Below the pieces are notes generated by a model. It saw nothing but the letters and a program-made list of their open reading frames with translations. It ran no database searches and was not told the origin of the DNA. DNA of 58,355 nucleotides from the NCBI RefSeq assembly GCF_001954135.1, contig NZ_MBEQ01000057.1, positions 1-58,355 of the forward strand, written 5' to 3'. This DNA is from Mycobacterium sp. GA-1841. GTDB lineage: Bacteria > Actinomycetota > Actinomycetes > Mycobacteriales > Mycobacteriaceae. A program made the position numbers and the translations under genes. Each line of letters opens with the position of its first letter. Position 1 is the first letter of the stretch. Positions 8,956 to 17,611 of this stretch are shown piece after piece.

Positions 8956-9381
8956 ATGACCGCCACTCTCAACCGGCCACTGACCGACTCCGGAACCGGA
9001 ACCGCCGCACACGATTCCCTGCTGCGATTCGCGCTACGCGCCGACGCCACCGTGTGTGCCGGGGTCGGCCTGCTGATCGCGATGGCCGCAGATCAACTGG
9101 CCCGCATCGCGGGGCTGTCGGCCACCGCCGGGTGGTTCGTCGGCGCCGGGTTGGTCGGCTACGGCGCTCTGCTCTACGTCCTGGCCGCGGCCGCGCACGT
9201 CCGACGGGTCGGCGTCGCCGTCCTCGCCGGCAACGTGGCATTCGCGATCACCACCGTCACCGCCATCGTGACCGGTTGGCTGCCGTTGACCGGGACCGGA
9301 GACGAGTTGGTGCTCGGATTCGTCAGCGCCACCGTCGTGTTGGCCTGGCTGCAATACCGCGGAGTGCGCCGTCTGGCGTGA
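8956..9381 (+). CDS. Small four-span membrane protein, copy 1 of a tandem pair
   Basis: A 141-residue protein with four hydrophobic spans. A shared pattern begins LLRFALRADATVCAGVGLLIA and ends WLQYRGVRRLA. The ATG at 8956 follows GAGGAG, which decides against the earlier in-frame ATG at 8866. The next gene (9500-9913) has the same length, span spacing and terminal motifs, so the two are paralogues. Function is unknown. Confidence 0.7.
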   Translation: MTATLNRPLTDSGTGTAAHDSLLRFALRADATVCAGVGLLIAMAADQLARIAGLSATAGWFVGAGLVGYGALLYVLAAAAHVRRVGVAVLAGNVAFAITTVTAIVTGWLPLTGTGDELVLGFVSATVVLAWLQYRGVRRLA

Positions 9382-9499
9382 CTCCCTCCCGAGCCGGTAC
9401 GGGGCGCCGCCGCAAGAGGTTACGGCGCGCGACCCCGCACCGTGCTCCACCGTTCGAAGTGAATGCACCACTGGTAATCACCACTCGAGAAGGAGAATC

Positions 9500-9913
9500 A
9501 TGACCGCCATCACCGCCACCGGAGCTGCCGGCACCACCAAGCGAACCGATTCGTTGCTGCGCCTGGCGATGCGGCTGGACGCCGTCCTCGTCGGCATCTG
9601 CGGCATCGCGTTGCTGGCCGCGGCCGGGTGGTTCGCCGATCTCACCGGCCTGCCCACGTCGGTCGAATACGGCGTCGGCATCTTCTCGGTCGTCTACGGC
9701 ATCGCGGTGTTCGCCCTCGCCGGGATCGAGCGCGTCCGTCCCGCCGGCATCGGCACCGTGATCGCCAACGCGGCCTGCACCGTCATCGCCCTGGCTGCCG
9801 TGTTCACCATGGCACTCACCACCGTCGGGGTGGTGTTCGTCATCGCCACCGGCATCTACACGCTGGTGATGGCCGAACTGCAATACGTCGGGGTCCGGCG
9901 AATTCCGGCCTGA
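9500..9913 (+). CDS. Small four-span membrane protein, copy 2 of a tandem pair
   Basis: A 137-residue protein with four spans. It matches its upstream neighbour at both ends (SLLRLAMRLDAVLVGICGIAL at the start; ELQYVGVRRIPA at the end), while the middle has diverged. A strong GAGAAGGAG precedes the ATG by 6 bases. The 118-base gap to copy 1 has no clear terminator, so cotranscription is possible. A strong hairpin follows the stop. Function is unknown. Confidence 0.72.
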   Translation: MTAITATGAAGTTKRTDSLLRLAMRLDAVLVGICGIALLAAAGWFADLTGLPTSVEYGVGIFSVVYGIAVFALAGIERVRPAGIGTVIANAACTVIALAAVFTMALTTVGVVFVIATGIYTLVMAELQYVGVRRIPA

Positions 9914-9917
9914 GCAC

Positions 9918-9960
9918 ATTGGTGATCGCCCAGGACCCGCGGCCCTGGGCGATCACCAAT
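9918..9960 (+). terminator. Long-stem hairpin after the membrane-protein pair
   Basis: Perfect 17-bp arms (9918-9934 and 9944-9960) around a GC-rich 9-base loop. There is no U tract, as is common in mycobacteria. Confidence 0.7.
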
Positions 9961-10039
9961 TCGGGTAGTCGACTACTCACGGCGTCGCGGCCTCTCGGGC
10001 GCACACTGAGCTGACGTGGCGACATCCGGGAGAATTGCG

Positions 10040-11500
10040 ATGCCTACAGACGATTGTGACGTGTGCATTGTCGGTGCCGGCCTGTGCGGCATGAACGCGC
10101 TGTTCGTGGCCGCCACCTACCTGAGACCCGACCAGAAGATCATCCTGATCGACCGGCGTCCTCGGGTCGGCGGCATGTGGGTGGACACGTATCCGTATGT
10201 GCGGCTGCATCAACCCCATCCGATGTTCACCGCCGGCAACATCAAGTGGACCCTCGGTCGTGAACCGTCCTATCTGGCCACCAAACCCGAGGTGCTCGAC
10301 CATTTCAGCCACTGCCTGCAGCAGATCAAACAACGGGTTCGGGTCGAGGAACGTTACGGCTGGGATTTCCAGACCGCGGAAACGAACGGCGGTGCGGTGC
10401 AGGTCATCTGCCGCGACAGCGAGGCACGCCTGCACACCATTCGGACCAACCGATTGATCAAGGCGTACGGCGTGCGGGTGACGCCCAACGATGCGCTGGA
10501 GCTGTCCAGCGACCGGGTGCGGTCGGTCTCCCCGGACTCGTGTGATGTGCGCTTCGGAGAGATCCACGACAGCGATACCCCGGTATGGGTGATCGGCAGC
10601 GGCAAGACCGCCATGGACACCGCGCACGCGCTGATCACGTCGAGCCCGGGGCGCGAGGTGAACATGGTGGCCGGCTCGGGCACCTTCTTCGCCAGCCGGG
10701 ATCGATTTTTCCCCGCCGGTGCCCGGCGTTGGGCGGGCGGGACCTCGTTGACCAAGATGTCCATCGAGATGACCCGGCTCTTCGACGGCACCAACGAGGA
10801 CGATGTTGCCCGGTGGTTCCGGTCGGCCTACGGCACCTGTCCGACACAGCAGGCCGATCATTACGTCGCCGGTGTCCTGTCGGAGGCCGAGAACACCGCC
10901 ATCGTGGCAGGTCTGAACGATGTGGTGATGGACCACCTCGTCGACGTCGTCGACAGCAACGGCTCCGCAGATCTGGTGTTCCGCAGCGGGGCCAGAAAAA
11001 CCGTCACACCGGGCAGTTGGATCGTGAACTGCACCGGGTATCTCACCAAGAGCGATTATCCCTACGAGCCGTACGTTTCCGGTGGCGGGTCTGTGCTGTC
11101 GATTCAAATGCGTTCCGCCACATTGCATCTGTCGTCATTTGCGGCCTACTTCGCGACGCACCTGATGTTCTTGGACAAGCTGAACACGATGCCGCTCTAC
11201 GAGCTCGATCTGCAGGACTTGGCGCAGAAATCCAAAAAGGCGCTGGTGTATACGATGTTCACCCTGGCTCAGCACAACCTGAGTCTGATCTCGGATGGGG
11301 TGCCCGCCAAGGTGTTCCGGGACTGCGGCCTGGACTTCAACCGCTGGTATCCGCTGCCGCGCCAGCTGTCGGCCACCGCCCGGTTCATGGCGACCCACCA
11401 CCGGGACCGCGAACATCTGCGTCGCACCCTCGACACCGTGGCGGAGCGTTTCGACGTGCGGTGCGGCCCGCTGGTCACAGTCCCGGCCGGGGCTGCCTAG
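10040..11500 (+). CDS. FAD/NAD(P)-binding monooxygenase-like oxidoreductase
   Basis: A 486-residue protein with two Rossmann motifs: an N-terminal FAD site ([17 protein letters not shown]) and an NAD(P) site near residue 180 ([17 protein letters not shown]). This is the two-dinucleotide-domain layout of flavin-containing monooxygenases. The FMO fingerprint FxGxxxHxxxY is not evident, so the class is tentative. The ATG at 10040 is preferred over a GTG at 10016 because GGGAGA lies 6 bases upstream. The 3' end overlaps the convergent coaA by 4 bases. Confidence 0.75.
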   Translation: MPTDDCDVCIVGAGLCGMNALFVAATYLRPDQKIILIDRRPRVGGMWVDTYPYVRLHQPHPMFTAGNIKWTLGREPSYLATKPEVLDHFSHCLQQIKQRVRVEERYGWDFQTAETNGGAVQVICRDSEARLHTIRTNRLIKAYGVRVTPNDALELSSDRVRSVSPDSCDVRFGEIHDSDTPVWVIGSGKTAMDTAHALITSSPGREVNMVAGSGTFFASRDRFFPAGARRWAGGTSLTKMSIEMTRLFDGTNEDDVARWFRSAYGTCPTQQADHYVAGVLSEAENTAIVAGLNDVVMDHLVDVVDSNGSADLVFRSGARKTVTPGSWIVNCTGYLTKSDYPYEPYVSGGGSVLSIQMRSATLHLSSFAAYFATHLMFLDKLNTMPLYELDLQDLAQKSKKALVYTMFTLAQHNLSLISDGVPAKVFRDCGLDFNRWYPLPRQLSATARFMATHHRDREHLRRTLDTVAERFDVRCGPLVTVPAGAA

Positions 11501-12435
11501 AGCTTCCGCAGCCGCAGCCGGTTGATCGAATGGTCGGCATCCTTGCGCAGCACCAGGGTGGCTCGCGGCCTTGTCGGCAGGATGTTCTCGATCAGGTTGG
11601 GCCGGTTGATGGAATGCCAGATGTCGCGCGCGGCGAACACCGCCTGATCATCGGTCAACGTCGAATAGTGGTGGAAGTGCGAAGCCGGGTCGGCGAACGC
11701 CGTCGAACGCATCGTCAGGAACCGGGAGATGTACCACTTCTCGATGTCTTCGATGCGCGCATCGACATACACCGAGAAGTCGAACAGATCCGAGATCATC
11801 AGGGCCGGGCCGGTTTGCAGGACGTTGAGCCCCTCCAGGATGAGGATGTCCGGGTGGCGGACCACCTGCTTCTCACTCGGCACGATGTCGTACAGCAGGT
11901 GTGAATACACCGGTGCGCAGGCCTCGTCGGCGCCGGCTTTCACCGCGGTGACGAACCGCATCAGCGCCCGCCGGTCGTAGCTTTCCGGGAAGCCCTTGCG
12001 GTGCATGATGTTCCGACGGTGAAGTTCCTTGTTCGGGTAGAGGAACCCGTCGGTGGTGACCAGGTCCACCCGAGGGTGGTGGCCCCACCGGGCCAGCAAT
12101 GCCTGCAGCACACGGGCGGTGGTCGATTTCCCGACCGCCACACTGCCCGCGACACCGATGACGAACGGCACCGGCCGGTCCGGATTCTGCTGCGGCTCAC
12201 CGAGGAACTCCGCGGTGGCGGCGAACAATCGCTGCCGCGCGGCCACCTGCAGGTGGATCAACCGGGCCAGGGGAAGGTAGACCTCTTCGACCTCGAGGAG
12301 ATCGAGTTTTTCGCCCATGCCGCGCAGACGCAGCAGTTCGTCCTCGTTGAGTTTCAGCGGTGTCGACATGCGCAAGGCACGCCATTGACTTCGGTCGAAC
12401 TCCACATAGGGGCTCGGCTCGCTCGGCCGCGGCAT
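11497..12435 (-). CDS. coaA: Pantothenate kinase, type I
   Basis: A 312-residue bacterial type I PanK. The P-loop [18 protein letters not shown] lies near residue 100, with [21 protein letters not shown] and the HYSTL region of the substrate site. It phosphorylates pantothenate in the first committed step of coenzyme A synthesis. Length and position match Rv1092c. The divergent DUF885 gene starts only 30 bases away, so the two promoters are interleaved. Confidence 0.96.
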   Translation of the reverse strand: MPRPSEPSPYVEFDRSQWRALRMSTPLKLNEDELLRLRGMGEKLDLLEVEEVYLPLARLIHLQVAARQRLFAATAEFLGEPQQNPDRPVPFVIGVAGSVAVGKSTTARVLQALLARWGHHPRVDLVTTDGFLYPNKELHRRNIMHRKGFPESYDRRALMRFVTAVKAGADEACAPVYSHLLYDIVPSEKQVVRHPDILILEGLNVLQTGPALMISDLFDFSVYVDARIEDIEKWYISRFLTMRSTAFADPASHFHHYSTLTDDQAVFAARDIWHSINRPNLIENILPTRPRATLVLRKDADHSINRLRLRKL

Positions 12436-12452
12436 TCGGTCAGTCTTGCATC

Positions 12453-12458
12453 TACGGT
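12453..12458 (+). promoter_or_regulatory. -10 element of the DUF885 gene inside a 30-base divergent spacer
   Basis: TACGGT ends 7 bases before the ATG at 12466, giving a probable leaderless start. The whole spacer to the oppositely oriented coaA start is only 12436-12465. Confidence 0.4.
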
Positions 12459-12465
12459 TGTGGTC

Positions 12466-13698
12466 ATGGCGAAGGGGATGGATTCCAGCACTCTGATCCG
12501 CGAGTATCTACTGCTCGGTCTGCGGTTCGACCGGGTCGAGGAGGGCTACGTCGACTCGTTCACCGGGGACCCGCAGCTGCGTCGTGCCGTGCAGAATGAG
12601 CCCACGCCCGACCCCGCTGAGCTGGCGCGGCAGGCCGACCGGCTGCTCGGTGAGATCCCCGACGATCTCGAATCCGACCGGGCCGAATACCTCGCTGCCC
12701 ACCTGCGGGCCTTGAACTGTGCGGGCCGCAAGTTCGCCGGGGAGGACGTCGGTTTCGTCGACGAGGTGCAGGCGTATTTCGACGTCCGGATCACCAAGGG
12801 TGACCCGGAAAAGTATCGGCAGGCCCACGCCAAACTCGACGAGGCGCTCGGCGGCACGGGCCCGCTGGCCGACCGAATCCAGGCGCACCGCAGCGGCGAT
12901 GAGATTCCGCCGGCCCGGCTGGCGGAGTGCATTCACGCCTTCTCCTCGGCCCTGCGTGACAAGGTGCGGGCCGCTTACCCGCTGCCCGAGACCGAGACCA
13001 TCACCTACGAGGTCGTCACCGACAAACCCTGGTCGGGCTTCAACTACTACCTGGGTGACTACAAGTCCACCGTGGCCGTCAACGCCGATCTCAAACAACA
13101 GATGGCCAATCTGCCGCGTCTGGTGGCCCACGAGTCCTATCCGGGCCATCACACCGAGCACTGCCGCAAGGAGGCGGGGCTGGTGGCCCGTGACGGGCAG
13201 GCCGAACAGACGATCTTCCTCGTCAACACCCCGCAATGCCTGATGGCCGAGGGCCTGGCCGACCTGGCGCTGTACGCGATCGTGGGGGACGGGGCGGGCG
13301 AAGCGACGGGAAACAGCCAAGGCTGGGGACCGTGGGCCGCCGACATCTACGCCGACCTGGGGCTGCGGTTCGACGGCGGGCGCGCCGAGGCGATCTCCGA
13401 GGCGATGGCCGGGCTGGCCGACGTCCGCCAGGATGCGGCGCTGATGCTGCACGACGAGCATCGCGACGTCGACGAGGTGGTGGAGTTCCTCAAGCGGTGG
13501 CTGTTGATCAACGACGAGCGGGCCCGCCAGACGCTGCGTTTTCTGTCCTCACCGTTGTGGCGGGCCTACACCAGCACGTACATCGAGGGCTACCGGCTGC
13601 TGCGCGGCTGGCTGGACGCCCGACCCGAGGGCGTGACGCTGACCGAGCGGTTCGGCCGGCTGCTCGACGAGCCGCTGATTCCGTCGACGTTGCGCTGA
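12466..13698 (+). CDS. DUF885 family putative metallopeptidase-like protein
   Basis: A 410-residue DUF885-related protein. Its most telling motif is [15 protein letters not shown], a variant HExxH-type zinc motif, with a downstream [16 protein letters not shown] segment that may supply the third ligand. Family members are mostly uncharacterised and predicted to be metallohydrolases. No signal peptide is seen, so it is probably cytoplasmic. A second ATG at 12478 is possible, but 12466 has the better promoter spacing. A tight hairpin follows. Confidence 0.72.
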   Translation: MAKGMDSSTLIREYLLLGLRFDRVEEGYVDSFTGDPQLRRAVQNEPTPDPAELARQADRLLGEIPDDLESDRAEYLAAHLRALNCAGRKFAGEDVGFVDEVQAYFDVRITKGDPEKYRQAHAKLDEALGGTGPLADRIQAHRSGDEIPPARLAECIHAFSSALRDKVRAAYPLPETETITYEVVTDKPWSGFNYYLGDYKSTVAVNADLKQQMANLPRLVAHESYPGHHTEHCRKEAGLVARDGQAEQTIFLVNTPQCLMAEGLADLALYAIVGDGAGEATGNSQGWGPWAADIYADLGLRFDGGRAEAISEAMAGLADVRQDAALMLHDEHRDVDEVVEFLKRWLLINDERARQTLRFLSSPLWRAYTSTYIEGYRLLRGWLDARPEGVTLTERFGRLLDEPLIPSTLR

Positions 13699-13764
13699 GC
13701 CGCCGATCAGCCGCGTAGGGGCGCTGATAGCAAAGCTGTTTCGCGCTGTTTCCGGCCTCGTCAC

Positions 13765-13785
13765 CCGGCGTTCACCGAACGCCGG
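13765..13785 (+). terminator. Hairpin terminator after the DUF885 gene
   Basis: A perfect 9-bp stem with a 3-base loop, followed by CTTTGCCTT. Confidence 0.65.
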
Positions 13786-13893
13786 CTTTGCCTTATGATG
13801 CTGGTCTCACCTGCTTGAATCGGCCAGTTACTGGTCGGTAACATTTACGGTGTCGAGCCCGGTGGGGTACCCGGCTGAGCAAAGGAAACGACC

Positions 13894-14352
13894 ATGGCCG
13901 CGACAATGGGAACGTTGAACAAGATCAAGCGCGCCGCAGGTGTGATCATGGCGGCGGGTGCGATGGCCTTCGCTGGAATCTTCGGGGCCGGAATCTTCGG
14001 GGCCGGAATCATCGGGGCCGGAAGCGTCGGCCCCGGCGCGGTGGCCAATGCCACGCCCGTCACAAAAGTGGGTAGCGATCCGGTGACGCCGGTCAACCCT
14101 CGCGGCCATAAATCGCCGGCCACCAAGGTCGGCAGCGATCCCGTCACGTCCGCGATCAACGGCATCACCGACGCCGTCGGCGCGGGTACGTCTGGCGCCG
14201 AAGCCCCGTCCCTCGTCAGCCCGTGGCCCGGAGGTGCGTGGGCCGGCCACGACTGGAGCAAGGGATATCCCGGCGGCGGTTACGCCAACGGAAAGGGCGG
14301 CGGCGCTGCCAGCCACGGCAAGGCCGGCGGGGCGTGGTTGCACCGCGACTGA
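13894..14352 (+). CDS. Small secreted Gly/His/Trp-rich protein, copy 1
   Basis: A 152-residue protein. The signal peptide has a KIKR n-region, a Gly/Ala-rich core with a GIFGAG repeat, and a likely cleavage after AVANA. A linker with repeated KVGSDPVT follows. The C-terminal ~43 residues begin PWPGGAWAGHDWSKG and continue with Gly-rich and His residues, nearly identical to the end of the protein at 14649-14948. AAAGGA lies 7 bases before the ATG, and a TACGGT -10 is at 13846. I do not recognise the family; secretion to the cell envelope is inferred. Confidence 0.65.
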   Translation: MAATMGTLNKIKRAAGVIMAAGAMAFAGIFGAGIFGAGIIGAGSVGPGAVANATPVTKVGSDPVTPVNPRGHKSPATKVGSDPVTSAINGITDAVGAGTSGAEAPSLVSPWPGGAWAGHDWSKGYPGGGYANGKGGGAASHGKAGGAWLHRD

Positions 14353-14365
14353 TCCCATGACCTGA

Positions 14366-14398
14366 AAGCCGGGCGGACTCGATGGGTCCGTCCGGCTT
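14366..14398 (+). terminator. Hairpin terminator after secreted protein copy 1
   Basis: 13-bp arms (14366-14378 and 14386-14398) with a single G-U pair and a 7-base loop, followed by a short pyrimidine run. Confidence 0.65.
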
Positions 14399-14569
14399 CT
14401 GCGTGGGAGAGCCGTCGTCCTGCGGTTCGCTGAATGCTTTGCTGATAACTGCCGGGGATTGCGCGCCTGTGTCAGTCAAGTATCGCGTCGCAGCGTCATT
14501 CCCGCAGTTGAAAGCGCAAAGATTGACCTTGATTGTGCCGAAGCGGGGGTGGATATCCCCCTCGGCTGG

Positions 14570-14599
14570 TTGAATCTCACGTTCGCTGAGGCGTAAAAT
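14570..14599 (+). promoter_or_regulatory. Promoter of secreted protein copy 2
   Basis: TTGAAT (14570-14575), an 18-base spacer, then TAAAAT (14594-14599). This is close to a SigA-type promoter and about 50 bases upstream of the ATG. Confidence 0.5.
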
Positions 14600-14648
14600 T
14601 TCTGCCGAGCATCACGGCGCTGAAACCGGGTGGCAGCAGGGAGTCGAC

Positions 14649-14948
14649 ATGGCTGCAACAGGGACGACATCGAACCGGGTCACGTTGATGGCCGGTGTGG
14701 CCGCGGTGGCGATCTCATTGGCCGGACTCATCGGCACCGCGGCGGTGGCCACTGCCGATCCCGTCGTCGTGCTGAACGGAGAGACGGTCGATCCGCCCAC
14801 CCCCGCCCTCACGATCCCGTGGCCCGGCGGCGATTGGGCCGGCCACGACTGGAGCAAGGGCTGGCCCGGCGGCGGTTTCGCCCACGGCAAGGGGGGTGGC
14901 GCTGCCATCCACGGCAGGGCCGGCGGCGCCTGGAACCACACGAATTGA
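14649..14948 (+). CDS. Small secreted Gly/His/Trp-rich protein, copy 2
   Basis: A 99-residue protein with a clean signal peptide (residues 1-37, cleavage after AVATA) and a short linker. Its C-terminal domain begins PWPGGDWAGHDWSKG and matches copy 1 (13894-14352) at most positions, while the N-terminal halves differ apart from the first MAAT. AGCAGGGA is a suitable ribosome site. The mature protein is only about 62 residues, rich in Gly, Trp and His. Function is unknown; metal binding or wall association is possible but unproven. Confidence 0.65.
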   Translation: MAATGTTSNRVTLMAGVAAVAISLAGLIGTAAVATADPVVVLNGETVDPPTPALTIPWPGGDWAGHDWSKGWPGGGFAHGKGGGAAIHGRAGGAWNHTN

Positions 14949-15033
14949 TCTGGCCGCGCATCCATCACAGCCGCCGTGTCCGTACCCCGGCCATCCAGCG
15001 CCAGGCCCGATGAACGGCCACAACGGCTCCGAC

Positions 15034-15039
15034 TAGGCT
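15034..15039 (+). promoter_or_regulatory. -10 element of glyA, probable leaderless start
   Basis: TAGGCT ends 7 bases before the ATG at 15047. Confidence 0.5.
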
Positions 15040-15046
15040 AAAAGCC

Positions 15047-16510
15047 ATGGCAGCAGACTCGTCATCCACCTTGCCCGCGGCTTCCGGCGCTGATTACGCC
15101 GACACCTCAAGTGCCGCCTACCAAGCCGCATTGCAGGTCATCGAATCCGTCGAGCCTCGGGTCGCCGCAGCCACCCGCAAAGAGCTTGCCGATCAACGTG
15201 ATTCGCTCAAGCTGATCGCCAGCGAGAACTACGCGTCCCCGGCGGTGCTGCTCACCATGGGCACCTGGTTCTCCGACAAGTACGCCGAGGGCACCGTCGG
15301 GCACCGGTTCTACGCGGGCTGCCAGAACGTCGACACCGTCGAAGCGCTGGCCGCCGAGCACGCCCGCGAGCTGTTCGGCGCCCCGTACGCCTATGTCCAG
15401 CCGCACTCCGGCATCGACGCCAACCTCGTTGCCTATTGGGCCATCCTGGCCACCAAGGTGGAGGCTCCCGGCCTGGCCGAACTCGGCGCCAAGCACGTCA
15501 ACGACCTGTCCGAGGCGGACTGGGAGACCCTGCGCAACAAGCTGGGCAACCAGCGTCTGCTCGGCATGTCCCTGGATGCCGGCGGGCACCTCACTCACGG
15601 TTTCCGGCCCAACATCTCCGGCAAGATGTTCCACCAGCACAGCTACGGGACCAACCCGGAGACCGGGTTCCTTGACTACGACGCGGTGGCTGCCGCGGCC
15701 CGCGAGTTCAAGCCGCTGGTGCTGGTGGCCGGTTACTCGGCCTATCCGCGCCGGGTGAACTTCGCCAAGATGCGCGAGATCGCCGACGAGGTGGGCGCCA
15801 CCCTGATGGTCGACATGGCGCACTTCGCCGGCCTGGTGGCGGGCAAGGTGTTCACCGGTGACGAGAACCCGGTGCCGTTCGCGCATGTCACCACGACCAC
15901 CACGCACAAGTCGCTGCGCGGCCCGCGCGGCGGCATGGTGCTGGCCACCGAGGAATTCGCGCCGGCCGTGGACAAGGGCTGCCCGATGGTGCTCGGCGGG
16001 CCGCTGAGCCACGTGATGGCCGCCAAGGCCGTCGCGCTGGCCGAGGCGCGTCAGCCGGCGTTCCAGACCTACGCCCAGCAGGTTGCCGACAACGCCCAGG
16101 CGCTGGCCGACGGCTTCGTCAAGCGGGATGCGGGCCTGGTCACCGGCGGCACCGACAACCATCTGGTGCTGCTCGATGTGCGTTCATTCGGGCTGACGGG
16201 CCGCCAGGCCGAGTCCGCCCTGCTGGACGCCGGCGTCGTCACCAACCGCAACGCCATCCCGGCCGACCCCAACGGGGCCTGGTACACCAGCGGCATCCGG
16301 CTCGGTACCCCCGCGCTGACCAGCCGTGGCTTCGGCGCCGACGACTTCGACCGGGTGGCCGAGCTGATCGTCGAGGTGCTGTCCAACACTCAGGCCGAGG
16401 GGTCTTCCAAGGCCAAGTACAAGCTGGCCGACGGCACCGCCGAGCGTGTGCATGCGGCCTCCGCCGAGCTGCTCACCGCCAACCCGCTGTACCCCGGGCT
16501 GACCCTCTGA
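15047..16510 (+). CDS. glyA: Serine hydroxymethyltransferase, long form
   Basis: A 487-residue PLP enzyme. Key motifs: [13 protein letters not shown], the PLP-lysine segment [16 protein letters not shown], and a [15 protein letters not shown] region. It interconverts serine and glycine with tetrahydrofolate, feeding one-carbon metabolism. Usual bacterial GlyA is about 415-435 residues. Here about 35 extra residues ([19 protein letters not shown] and flanks) separate NLVAYWAIL from [16 protein letters not shown], and both termini are extended. The position between coaA and desA2 matches Rv1093. Confidence 0.94.
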   Translation: MAADSSSTLPAASGADYADTSSAAYQAALQVIESVEPRVAAATRKELADQRDSLKLIASENYASPAVLLTMGTWFSDKYAEGTVGHRFYAGCQNVDTVEALAAEHARELFGAPYAYVQPHSGIDANLVAYWAILATKVEAPGLAELGAKHVNDLSEADWETLRNKLGNQRLLGMSLDAGGHLTHGFRPNISGKMFHQHSYGTNPETGFLDYDAVAAAAREFKPLVLVAGYSAYPRRVNFAKMREIADEVGATLMVDMAHFAGLVAGKVFTGDENPVPFAHVTTTTTHKSLRGPRGGMVLATEEFAPAVDKGCPMVLGGPLSHVMAAKAVALAEARQPAFQTYAQQVADNAQALADGFVKRDAGLVTGGTDNHLVLLDVRSFGLTGRQAESALLDAGVVTNRNAIPADPNGAWYTSGIRLGTPALTSRGFGADDFDRVAELIVEVLSNTQAEGSSKAKYKLADGTAERVHAASAELLTANPLYPGLTL

Positions 16511-16544
16511 GTCGGGTGCCGCGACACACGGCGCCCCGACTTTT
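16511..16544 (+). terminator. glyA terminator
   Basis: A GC-rich stem of about 11 bp with one bulge, directly after the glyA stop and followed by TTTT. Confidence 0.65.
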
Positions 16545-16551
16545 AGAAACA

Positions 16552-16570
16552 TGTAAACCCGGGTTACAGT
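16552..16570 (+). promoter_or_regulatory. desA2 operator-promoter: near-palindrome overlapping the -10
   Basis: The near-palindrome TGTAAACCCGGGTTACA (16552-16568, one extra A in the left arm) overlaps a TACAGT -10 element (16565-16570) that ends 6 bases before the desA2 ATG. The geometry suits a repressor. A known desaturase regulator such as MadR is a candidate by inference only. Confidence 0.45.
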
Positions 16571-16576
16571 TACCTC

Positions 16577-17404
16577 ATGGCACAGAAACCTGTCGCTAAC
16601 GCGCTGACCCTTGAGCTCGAGCCGGTCGTCGAGGCTGAGCTGCGTCGCCACCTCGACACCGAGGTCCTCTGGTACGCGCACGATTACGTGCCTTTCGACC
16701 AGGGTGAGAACTTCGCCTTCCTCGGTGGCAAGGACTGGGATCCATCCGGGGTGACCCTGCCCAAAAACGTCACCGACGCCTTGGAGATCCTGCTGATCAC
16801 CAAGGACAACCTGTCGGGCTACCACCGCGAACTCGTCGAGCACTTCATCCTCGAGGACAAGTGGGGACGCTTCCTGGGCCGCTGGACCGCCGAGGAGCAC
16901 CTGCACGCCGTGGCGTTGCGCAACTACCTCGTCGTCACCCGCGAGATCGACCCGACGGCCAACGAGGACGTCCGCGTCGAACACGTGATGAAGGGCTACC
17001 GCGCCGACAGCTACAGCCAGATCGAGACGCTCGTGTTCATGGCGTACTTCGAGCGGGCCCACGCCGTCTTCACCCGCAACCTGCGGGCGCAGATCGCCGA
17101 GCCGGTGCTGGGATCGCTGATCGATCGCATCGCGGTCGACGAGGAACGTCACGAACTGTTCTTCGGCAACCTGGTGTCCCACCTGCTGGGCACGCACCGC
17201 GACGAGACCATTGCGGCCATCGCGGCCCGGGCGCGCGAGCTCGACGTGATCGGCGCGGACATCGACGCCTACCAGGACAAGGTGGCGTTGGTGGCCGAGG
17301 CCGGCATCTTCGACAAGGCCGCGTTGGCGCAGGTCATCTCCGACCGGATCACGGCCTGGGGTCTGGCCGACGAACCCCAGCTCCAGGAGTTCATCAACAC
17401 GTAA
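16577..17404 (+). CDS. desA2: Acyl-ACP desaturase DesA2
   Basis: A 275-residue ferritin-like diiron protein. Iron-ligand segments are visible as WTAEEHLHAVAL and DRIAVDEERHELFFG (two ExxH motifs). DesA2 acts with DesA1 in mycolic-acid desaturation in mycobacteria, and Rv1094 sits in this order after glyA. Homology runs over the full length. The promoter indicates a leaderless mRNA starting at the ATG, under a palindromic operator. Confidence 0.93.
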   Translation: MAQKPVANALTLELEPVVEAELRRHLDTEVLWYAHDYVPFDQGENFAFLGGKDWDPSGVTLPKNVTDALEILLITKDNLSGYHRELVEHFILEDKWGRFLGRWTAEEHLHAVALRNYLVVTREIDPTANEDVRVEHVMKGYRADSYSQIETLVFMAYFERAHAVFTRNLRAQIAEPVLGSLIDRIAVDEERHELFFGNLVSHLLGTHRDETIAAIAARARELDVIGADIDAYQDKVALVAEAGIFDKAALAQVISDRITAWGLADEPQLQEFINT

Positions 17405-17431
17405 CGCGGCGGGCTTTTTTCGCCCGGCGCG
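17405..17431 (+). terminator. desA2 terminator
   Basis: 10-base arms (17405-17414 and 17422-17431), 9 of 10 paired, with a T-rich loop. Confidence 0.55.
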
Positions 17432-17473
17432 CCAGCCAGCAACCCCGTCACGGCGGGAGTAGCGTCGAATCCG

Positions 17474-17611
17474 ATGGCTAGCGACATGCTCTGCTGTCCG
17501 GACGGTACCGATCAGTTTGATCTGAAAGGACCGGCTCCGGTCCTGGTGCCGCAGTGTCCACCGAGCAACTCGTGTGGGGCCGCGCGGGTTCTAGGAGCGC
17601 CACGTGACTGA
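17474..17611 (+). CDS. phoAT: PhoAT-like short protein upstream of phoH2 (putative antitoxin)
   Basis: A 45-codon ORF beginning [20 protein letters not shown] and ending LGAPRD, with four Cys residues. Its TGA lies 5 bases inside the phoH2 frame, an 8-base overlap. In mycobacteria a short gene, phoAT, directly upstream of phoH2 has been described as modulating the PIN-PhoH toxin; position and overlap fit that. No sequence comparison was possible. GGGAG lies about 13 bases before the ATG, a weak ribosome site, and ATG 17486 is an alternative start. Confidence 0.5.
   Translation: MASDMLCCPDGTDQFDLKGPAPVLVPQCPPSNSCGAARVLGAPRD

Noticed and set aside
14949..15046. Glycine riboswitch upstream of glyA
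   Set aside because: The spacer is under 100 bases, no aptamer-like pairing is seen, and the -10 is 7 bases from the ATG, leaving no leader.
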